Of a stretch of 64,000 bases of DNA, positions 57,616-64,000 are shown piece after piece. The translations under genes and the position numbers were made by a program. The DNA comes from Sphingorhabdus sp. 109 (lineage in GTDB: Bacteria; Pseudomonadota; Alphaproteobacteria; Sphingomonadales; Sphingomonadaceae). Position 1 is the first letter of the stretch. Every line of letters starts with the position of its first letter. The stretch is from NCBI RefSeq assembly GCF_902506555.1, contig NZ_LR732707.1:520001-584000 (forward strand). The letters are read 5' to 3'. A model generated the notes under the pieces. That model was not told the DNA's origin. It searched no databases and was given only the letters and a program-made list of their open reading frames with translations.

Positions 57616-60600
57616 TCAAAGCCCGAGTCTGCCGAGACTTTCCTGGTCGAATTTCAGGCGGAAGGTGACGAACGGGCCGTCTCTTGTGTAGCGGCTATCT
57701 TCAAAGTCGCGGTCAGCAAAGCCGACGACATTATAGCCGACCGAAATATAGGCATCTTTTAACGGGGTGATGCCCAGGCTCGGTCCGCCGGAATAAGCGA
57801 TGCTGTCGAAATCATTGCCGACGCGCGCCGTGGCCTGGCCGCCGACGTCAATCGTGTCCGACAGATCGAATTTGACATCCGCGCCGACGACATTGCTCCA
57901 GCCCTTCACATCATCCTGGCCGAAGCGGTCGAATACATAGCGGCTGCCCCAGAAGAAGCCATATTCGCCCGCTTCGGTGAAAATGCCGTTGTCTGAATCC
58001 AGCGGTGTATAGTTCACGCTCAGGCTGTTGATAATCCGGCGCGATGTGACATCGCCATCGACGAGCAGCGCTGCGCCGCCAATCGGTCCGGATTCGCCGG
58101 CGACTGCATTGCGTAGGCGATCTTCCCGGAACTCGAGCTTTGCGAGCCACGACCACTGGCTGTCCGACGGACGGTGGGCCCAGCTGGCTTCGGCTTCGAT
58201 GACGCGGGAGCTGACACCGGTTTCGTCCTCGGCGACAAAGATGCTTGCCAGGGCACCAAGCGCGCTGCCTTCGCCAATTTGCTTCAGCAGGGCGGTGGTT
58301 AGCCCGTAGCGGGTGCTGATATCGCCATCGCGATACTCGACCCGGCTGTTCCAGCTCCAGTCGTCGTGCCGGTAAGTTGCGCCGGCGGTGACCGCAAGAA
58401 AATCCTCGGTCAGCGTCGCGTCATTGCCCAGAAAACCGCCCGAGGCGACGGGCTGATCGCTGTTGATCACATCGGCGCGATCAAATCCGCTGATCGTTTC
58501 ATTGCCATCCAGCGAGAAATCGATGGTCCATCTCTCGCCGAGCGGGATGCTTTGGGTCAGGCCATAAGCCGCATAGCTGCGTGGACCATATTCGGTAATT
58601 TCCTGCTGGTTCATGCTGCTGACGATGCGCGCGCCGTTCCACGGCGAGACATCGACGCCGATACGGGCGGTGCGGGCATCGATATTTTCGCCATCGGCAA
58701 TTTCGTAGGTGCCGATAATCTTGATGTCCTCGGTTACCGCATAACGGGCCGAGACACTGTGCCGAGCCGGAAAGTCGATGCTTTCATCCTGTCCGCCCAG
58801 CGCAAATTCGGTCTGCGCATCGAGCTCCAGCTTGCCGCCGAACAGCCGCTGCGTGGCACCAAGCCGGACGAGGGTCGATTCGTTCACCGTGCCGTCCGAC
58901 AGCCGGTCATTGGCATAGACCAGACCAGCGCGGAAAGAGGTGTTGTCGGCGCGATATTCCAGCTCGGCGGTCGCGGCGCGACGGCGTGCGTCGGACGTCA
59001 GGAAATTCTCCTGATAGCTGGTTACGGCAAGCGAGAGATTGTCGCTTATGCCGACCCGGCCATCAATGCCGAATTTGCGGGTGCCGTTCTCGGCGGTGTT
59101 CAACTGACCCAGGCCATAGCCCGAGGTCTGTTGCCGGACATAGGCGAGAATGTCGAACTTCGATCCGTGATGTTCGGCTTCAACCAGCCAGGCGGTTGCC
59201 GCCCCGCCGCTGTCGGTGGCGCTGATATCTTTCGCTTCATTGTCGGTGACGGCGAGTTCGGCACGCAATTCGGTCTTCAGGTCCGGCCGGTAGCGGACGT
59301 CGACGCCGAGCAGGTCGGTTTTGACGCTTTCATCCTCGTCGTGCACCGCCGTCGCACCGATCTTCAGCTTTTCGTCGGCGGTCTGGTAGGTGGCGCGGCC
59401 GCCGGCGTTGAGATTGCGTCCGCCAATGCCGAGAACTTCATATTCGGCAATGATGAACTGCGGATCGAGATCGCTGCTGCGGCTGAGTATCGGTTCGCGG
59501 AAGCTGATCGTTCCGGCGAGATAATCGATGTCATAGTCGATATGCCGGGTCAGCACGCGTTGTTCGATAATCTGCTCCGAGCGGAAACGGTCGCGGGTTT
59601 CCAGCGTGATCCGCTCGCTATTGGCCAATATGTCGCGCGTGGCGAGAGCATAGGGACCCGACAGGCCGTTGCCCTGGATTTCTTCGCGGCGGAACTGGTT
59701 GGGCGAATCCGCGGCAAAAACGTTGAGATGTACCTGATCGCTTTTATATTCCGCCTTGATACCGTTGAAGGCGCGCTGGTAGCGCGCCAGTTGGGGCTCG
59801 CTGATACCGGTTTCATAATCGCCGAACAGGGCATAAAACTGCGGCCGTTCCAGCTTCAGATAGAGGCGGCGCACCGATGCGGCATCATAGCGTTGCTCGC
59901 TGCGGTCGGCGTAGACCGTATAATAGCGGCGGGGATCGATAATGCCCTGAAGCTCGGTCTCATCTTCTTCCTTGTCGCTGTCATAGGCGAGCGTCATCAG
60001 CCATTTGCCGGTCACCCGGCCCTTGGCATAAAGCGCGACCCGGCCATCAACGTTGATATTGTCTTCGTCATCGGCAAGGTCTTCCAGCCTTTCGTCGAGC
60101 GTGTTGAAGCCCAGCGTGCCGGCGGCAAAACCGACGACGGTCCATGGGCGGTCGCCCGGATCAAGCCAGGTTTCGACCCGTTGCGCGCGTTCGACTTCAC
60201 CATCGCGGAAGGGGAAGGAAATGCTCAGCGAACCGGAAGCGGTGGTCGGAGCCAGTTCGATATAGGCAATGCCTTCCTCGCCCTCGACGCGCCAAACGGG
60301 GCCGCCACGTTCGAGACCGGCGAGCTGATTGGCCTGCTGGGCGTCGATTTCGATCGCCGGCGCATAAGGGGCGGGGACAGAGAAGTCACCGACCATGCCG
60401 TTGCGGGCAGGCCTGCCGTCCCGATCGGTCAGGCGGACAGCGATTACGGGGCGGCTAACCCCGTCGGCGACGAGAATGGAGCGGTCCTTGAGCAGTTCCG
60501 CGTGCAGCGGGCTACCGGCATAATGGACCTTGCGTTCCAGTTGCTGGACCAGCCTGCCATCGCGGTCTACGACACGGGCGATCAGGATATTGGTGCGGTC

Positions 60601-62814
60601 CTCGATTTCGATCCCGCGCCAGGTGCTGACCCGGACCTTGCCGTCGGCACTTTTCTTGGTGCCGTCAAAGGCAAGCGGCGTGACCGGCTTGCCGTTGACC
60701 GACAGTTCGACCCGCTGGCCGGCATGATGCTTGATCGCGACGCGCAGCGCCTTGACCCTTGGATTATGCTCTGCTTCCGGAAACAGCCACGCAATGCCGG
60801 GCTGTTCGCCGGAAACCCAGTCGCGGCCGGCGCCAGCGGCTTCGGAATCCGAGAGGATCTCCGGCCTGTGATAGGCATCAGCCGATTCCATCTTTCTGGG
60901 AGCGACTGTTCTGGCGCGGAAGTCTGCGCGTTTCAGCGCGCCGCCACGGCCTTCCACGAAGCGGGAAATGGCGCTGCCTGCAGCGCGAGTATTCCGGGCG
61001 CAGTCAACCGGAGCCTGATCGGCCGGAAAGGTTGAAGGATCGATCTGGACCACGTGCAGGCCGGGCTTCAGCCCCTCGAAATGATAGCGGCCGTCGCTGT
61101 CGGTGACCGTATAGGTCCCGTCCTGTAGCATCACGCGAATATTGCCGATGCCCGCGGCAGTCCGCGGATCGGTACTGCAACCGCCTTCGGTGATCCGGCC
61201 GACAAGCGTGAATCGTTCGGAAATACCGTCGCGGACAATGCTTACGATAGCATCGACAGTGTCGCTGGTGGTGCCCCGATCGTCGCGCGCGGAGGCGAGA
61301 TTGATCGCGTCTGCGGGCTGGGCGTCCTGACGCACTTCGGCAATATAGGTCAGCAGCGCGCTCGCGGACGGAGCCAGCGGCGGTGCCGCGACCGAGAAGT
61401 CCTGACCATTGGACGCGACCGTTGGCGTGATCAATTCGCCATTATAGCGGACCGTTCCGGCTTTCAGGCGCATAGCGGCGGGCAGTTGGTCGGTGATCGT
61501 AATCTGGCCGGTGGACCGCAGGACATCGGAATTTTGCACGGTAATCCGATATTGCACCGCGTCTCCGGGCGCCGCCTGGGTCGTGGAGGCGGATTTGGTG
61601 ATCAACAGTGGCGCGCCGGGCCGGTCCAGCGGTACGTCGACGCGCACCGGTGCCGGATCGTCGAGAATGATGATGCCGCCATAGGAGCCGTCGACTATGG
61701 TGAAGGGAAAACCGTCGGTTCTCCGCAATCCCGTCAATTGCGCGGGTGTGGCAGCCGATGCGAAACTATAGGGCGCTGGCGGCTCGACGAGCAGGCGATA
61801 GCGGCCCGGTCTGGCAAAGGGGAAGCGATAATAGCCGTCGGGGAAGTCATAGACGGTGCCGCCACTGTCGGTGACGCTGCTGCCCGAAATGACTGTGCTC
61901 GGGAATAGCGAAACCCCGTCATCACCGAAGACTTCGGCAGGCAGGCCGGTGGCGCTATCGATCAGCGTGACGCGCGCGCCGCTGACCGGCGTGCCGTCGG
62001 CGCTGTCGAATATTTCGCCGAAGGGATCGATCAAAATCCCGACTTTCGCTACGCCGATGGCCTTGCCGCCCAGTTCATGGACGGTGATGTCAAAGGTTTC
62101 CCCGCGTTTGACCGAGAGGACGCAATCGCCCTGAATCGGAGCGGGCGGAACCGCAGCGGTGTTGATCAGTCCGACAAAGCGGCCGCTGTTGACCGCAGTT
62201 TCGACAATATTGATCTGTTCCCGGTCACCGCTCGGCGTGGTCAGGTAGATGTCGAAATTGTCGATCGCCAGCGGATTGAGATTGCGGTAATCGGCCATGA
62301 TCGAGACGATCAGTGGCTCGCCGGCCCGGATATTGTCGGTCGGCATGACCGAAGCAGGGCTTCTGGACGTCCCGGCGAAGGCACCGCTGAGTTCGATCGG
62401 CACGCTGCCTTGCGTGCCGCGACACATTGTCTGGCCAATCGGAAATTGCTCGGCCCCTGGCGGATCGGCAAAATGGTAAATCTTGATTTCCAGCGGATCG
62501 GCAGGGGGCTGCTCGACCTGGATATCGAAACGGTTGGACGGTTTCTGCAACCGCTGGCCGCCGACATCCCATTCCGCTCGCGCGATATTGCTGATCAGCG
62601 GCAGATCCTGCGCCTCTTCGATCGCGAAATCGGGCGCGTGCGGCTGCTCCTCGGCAAACTCGGGTTGGGCGAGTGCCGTAGAGGCCGGCGCGCTGAGGAC
62701 GCAAGCAGCCAATGCCAGGCCGACTGGCTTGAAAAAGGTGGTGAATTTACCCACGGTAATGGCCGGAATTCGGCGGCAAACCGGCGGAAATGCCGGCTTG
62801 CCACCAAATTTCAC
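57616..62814 (-). CDS. Large secreted DUF11-repeat protein with outer-membrane beta-barrel-like C-terminus
   Basis: 1732 residues from GTG 62814 (GTG 62754 gives a shorter, more normal signal peptide: KFTTFFKPVGLALAACVLS, cleavage after TALA). Order: ~150-280 beta domain; 270-390 SdrD-B/carboxypeptidase-regulatory-like (GTPVSGARVTLIDSATG, GYYRFPFARPGRYRLL); ~405-520 DUF11 repeat (LLITKSASTTQAAPGDAVQY); a second regulatory-like domain ~540-600 (GIGNIRVMLQDGTYTVTDSD); beta-sandwiches up to ~900; and from ~920 a region of alternating strands (LYAKGRVTGKWLMTLAYDSD, then VGYNVVGFADRDF) resembling an outer-membrane beta-barrel. Probably an adhesion or surface-layer protein. Pairs with the smaller DUF11 gene upstream, 6 bp away. 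Confidence 0.65.
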   Translation of the reverse strand: MKFGGKPAFPPVCRRIPAITVGKFTTFFKPVGLALAACVLSAPASTALAQPEFAEEQPHAPDFAIEEAQDLPLISNIARAEWDVGGQRLQKPSNRFDIQVEQPPADPLEIKIYHFADPPGAEQFPIGQTMCRGTQGSVPIELSGAFAGTSRSPASVMPTDNIRAGEPLIVSIMADYRNLNPLAIDNFDIYLTTPSGDREQINIVETAVNSGRFVGLINTAAVPPAPIQGDCVLSVKRGETFDITVHELGGKAIGVAKVGILIDPFGEIFDSADGTPVSGARVTLIDSATGLPAEVFGDDGVSLFPSTVISGSSVTDSGGTVYDFPDGYYRFPFARPGRYRLLVEPPAPYSFASAATPAQLTGLRRTDGFPFTIVDGSYGGIIILDDPAPVRVDVPLDRPGAPLLITKSASTTQAAPGDAVQYRITVQNSDVLRSTGQITITDQLPAAMRLKAGTVRYNGELITPTVASNGQDFSVAAPPLAPSASALLTYIAEVRQDAQPADAINLASARDDRGTTSDTVDAIVSIVRDGISERFTLVGRITEGGCSTDPRTAAGIGNIRVMLQDGTYTVTDSDGRYHFEGLKPGLHVVQIDPSTFPADQAPVDCARNTRAAGSAISRFVEGRGGALKRADFRARTVAPRKMESADAYHRPEILSDSEAAGAGRDWVSGEQPGIAWLFPEAEHNPRVKALRVAIKHHAGQRVELSVNGKPVTPLAFDGTKKSADGKVRVSTWRGIEIEDRTNILIARVVDRDGRLVQQLERKVHYAGSPLHAELLKDRSILVADGVSRPVIAVRLTDRDGRPARNGMVGDFSVPAPYAPAIEIDAQQANQLAGLERGGPVWRVEGEEGIAYIELAPTTASGSLSISFPFRDGEVERAQRVETWLDPGDRPWTVVGFAAGTLGFNTLDERLEDLADDEDNINVDGRVALYAKGRVTGKWLMTLAYDSDKEEDETELQGIIDPRRYYTVYADRSEQRYDAASVRRLYLKLERPQFYALFGDYETGISEPQLARYQRAFNGIKAEYKSDQVHLNVFAADSPNQFRREEIQGNGLSGPYALATRDILANSERITLETRDRFRSEQIIEQRVLTRHIDYDIDYLAGTISFREPILSRSSDLDPQFIIAEYEVLGIGGRNLNAGGRATYQTADEKLKIGATAVHDEDESVKTDLLGVDVRYRPDLKTELRAELAVTDNEAKDISATDSGGAATAWLVEAEHHGSKFDILAYVRQQTSGYGLGQLNTAENGTRKFGIDGRVGISDNLSLAVTSYQENFLTSDARRRAATAELEYRADNTSFRAGLVYANDRLSDGTVNESTLVRLGATQRLFGGKLELDAQTEFALGGQDESIDFPARHSVSARYAVTEDIKIIGTYEIADGENIDARTARIGVDVSPWNGARIVSSMNQQEITEYGPRSYAAYGLTQSIPLGERWTIDFSLDGNETISGFDRADVINSDQPVASGGFLGNDATLTEDFLAVTAGATYRHDDWSWNSRVEYRDGDISTRYGLTTALLKQIGEGSALGALASIFVAEDETGVSSRVIEAEASWAHRPSDSQWSWLAKLEFREDRLRNAVAGESGPIGGAALLVDGDVTSRRIINSLSVNYTPLDSDNGIFTEAGEYGFFWGSRYVFDRFGQDDVKGWSNVVGADVKFDLSDTIDVGGQATARVGNDFDSIAYSGGPSLGITPLKDAYISVGYNVVGFADRDFEDSRYTRDGPFVTFRLKFDQESLGRLGL

Positions 62815-62820
62815 AAAGCG

Positions 62821-63930
62821 CTATTCAACCGTTACACGGAAGACTAGCGTTTCGGTCGTACCCGCGGCAACAGTGCCGAGGTTACCCGAAACCACGCCGG
62901 AGGCTTCCGAACCGGTGCCGGTACCATCTGCATTACAGGTGGATCCGGTGACCGTGCCTTCGGTTACCACGCCAATGACGGCCGGAACCGTCGCCGGACC
63001 GGTGGCCAGGCTGTTATAATAGACCAAATTGGCCGGAATCGTATCCGAAATGGCCACGCCGGTCGCTGCTGCGCCGCCGGCCGCATTGGCGACCGCGATA
63101 CAATATTCGACAATCGCGCCGGGAATGGCTTTCGGATTGGCGCTGCCGTTGACCGGATCCCACAGGACATTGCTGGTCTTGGTAACCGTGATGTCCGCTG
63201 CCGACACTTCATAGGTGTCGGTTGCGCTGTGATAGCCGTCGCCGGCGCCATCCGAGCTGCCTGTTCCTGCCGCGTCGGCAAAGACGTTCTGTACCAGCGA
63301 TGCATCATCGGCATCACCCGAATCGTCCGAGAAAGCAGTACCCTGCACGCCCGAACCGGTCGCGGGAAGACCGCTGCCGCCGTGAGCGGCTGCCTGGCCG
63401 ATCAGAATGAGGTCAGACAGATCGCCTGTGACGACGCCGTTGGGAATATTGGCTACGGCGTGGATCGTGACACTGCTGTCTTCGGCCAGGTTGTCGATAT
63501 AGGTGATCAGCGTGTCACCGGCATCAAAAACGCCGGCGGTGGTACCATTGTCAAGATAGTAGCTGATCGTGCCGGTCACGTCGAAATCGTCGGTGGCCGG
63601 TTGTTCGGAGCTGAGCAACACGTCAATCGTGTCGTTGGTCTGGTTGCTGACCGTGTAGGTTACGGCTTGCTGTGTGGCGTTCGGCGCTACCGACGTATTC
63701 ACGGCATCGCTTTTGGCGACGACAAGATTGACTTTACGGTCGACGACGAAAACGTCGCTGTCGGTTTCCGCGGTCTGGCCGGTTCCTCCGACATTATAGG
63801 CCACGCTAACGGTATTGGTAATGCTCGTTCCTGCATCAGTGCCCAGATCTGCAGCGAACGCCGGGTTTGCACCCAGCGCCGCTACAGAAATGGTACTAGT
63901 GGCAACGAGAAGTTTCAGTATACTGGTCAT
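62821..63930 (-). CDS. Secreted DUF11-type surface protein
   Basis: 369 residues from ATG 63930 (AGGAG upstream; an ATG at 63948 would extend it by 6). Signal peptide LKLLVATSTISVAALGANPAFA with cleavage after AFA, then a DUF11-like beta domain (VNLVVAKSDAVNTSVAPNA, then YTVSNQTNDTIDVLL), a disordered, Gly/Asp-rich middle (SGDADDASLVQ) and a second DUF11-like domain (ITVTKTSNVLWDPVNG, GAIVEYCIAVANAAGG). Likely extracellular. It lies 6 bp upstream of the giant DUF11 gene, forming an operon. Confidence 0.75.
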   Translation of the reverse strand: MTSILKLLVATSTISVAALGANPAFAADLGTDAGTSITNTVSVAYNVGGTGQTAETDSDVFVVDRKVNLVVAKSDAVNTSVAPNATQQAVTYTVSNQTNDTIDVLLSSEQPATDDFDVTGTISYYLDNGTTAGVFDAGDTLITYIDNLAEDSSVTIHAVANIPNGVVTGDLSDLILIGQAAAHGGSGLPATGSGVQGTAFSDDSGDADDASLVQNVFADAAGTGSSDGAGDGYHSATDTYEVSAADITVTKTSNVLWDPVNGSANPKAIPGAIVEYCIAVANAAGGAAATGVAISDTIPANLVYYNSLATGPATVPAVIGVVTEGTVTGSTCNADGTGTGSEASGVVSGNLGTVAAGTTETLVFRVTVE

Positions 63931-64000
63931 AACTGTCTCCTGTTTCACTTAATTGGATCGCCTAACCCCGCGGCGATCCGGTACGGTTGCGGTCACCTCA

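Noticed and set aside
58366-61035. 889-codon plus-strand frame
   Set aside because: Antisense shadow of the 1732-residue DUF11 protein; no recognisable motifs.

Overview
The window looks like chromosomal DNA of an alphaproteobacterium of the order Sphingomonadales (Sphingopyxis/Sphingorhabdus-like; the genus is an inference from gene content and general style, not proven). About 40 kb in the middle is an apparently complete siphovirus-type prophage.

Left chromosomal arm (1-12835). Six tandem plus-strand genes form what looks like a storage-lipid operon: the C-terminal end of a PlsB-type glycerol-3-phosphate acyltransferase, a wax ester synthase/diacylglycerol acyltransferase, a patatin/DUF3336 lipase, two alpha/beta hydrolases of the monoacylglycerol-lipase kind, and GpsA, which supplies glycerol-3-phosphate. 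Next is a diffusible-signal-factor (DSF) quorum-sensing locus. It has an RpfF-type DSF synthase and, convergent with it, an RpfC-type hybrid histidine kinase preceded by a REC-PAS-GGDEF-EAL protein. That last protein stands where xanthomonads have the HD-GYP protein RpfG.

Prophage (12836-52619). It is bounded by perfect 47-bp direct repeats. The right copy is the 3' part of an intact tRNA-Pro(CGG) gene. From left to right it carries: integrase and an overlapping excisionase-like gene; a leftward operon of tiny overlapping genes; an S24 (CI/LexA-like) repressor bracketed by four matching 16-bp operators; a rightward early operon (Cro-like and CII-like regulators, cupin, ParB-like protein, phage sliding clamp, two DNA methyltransferases, GapR/DUF2312, D5/P4-type primase-helicase); and a late operon. 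The late operon has lambda-type terminase, a gpW-like protein, portal, a fused prohead protease-major capsid protein, head-tail joining genes, tail tube, tail assembly chaperones with a -1 frameshift site, tape measure, tail tip and fibre proteins, holin, an endolysin with an N-terminal signal anchor, and nested spanins. A 1.9-kb cassette sits in front of the tape measure gene: an exported protein, a ribbon-helix-helix repressor, a Bro-N antirepressor and a terminator. It resembles the immI region of phage P22.

Right chromosomal arm (52620-64000). After tRNA-Pro come thyA, a three-gene branched-chain 2-oxoacid dehydrogenase operon (E1-alpha, E1-beta, E2), a sphingomonad-type palindromic intergenic repeat, and on the minus strand two secreted DUF11-type surface proteins. 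One of these is 1732 residues with a likely outer-membrane beta-barrel C-terminus. Prophage genes overlap start-to-stop (ATGA, GTGA or TGATG) almost throughout, and I used this to choose many starts.
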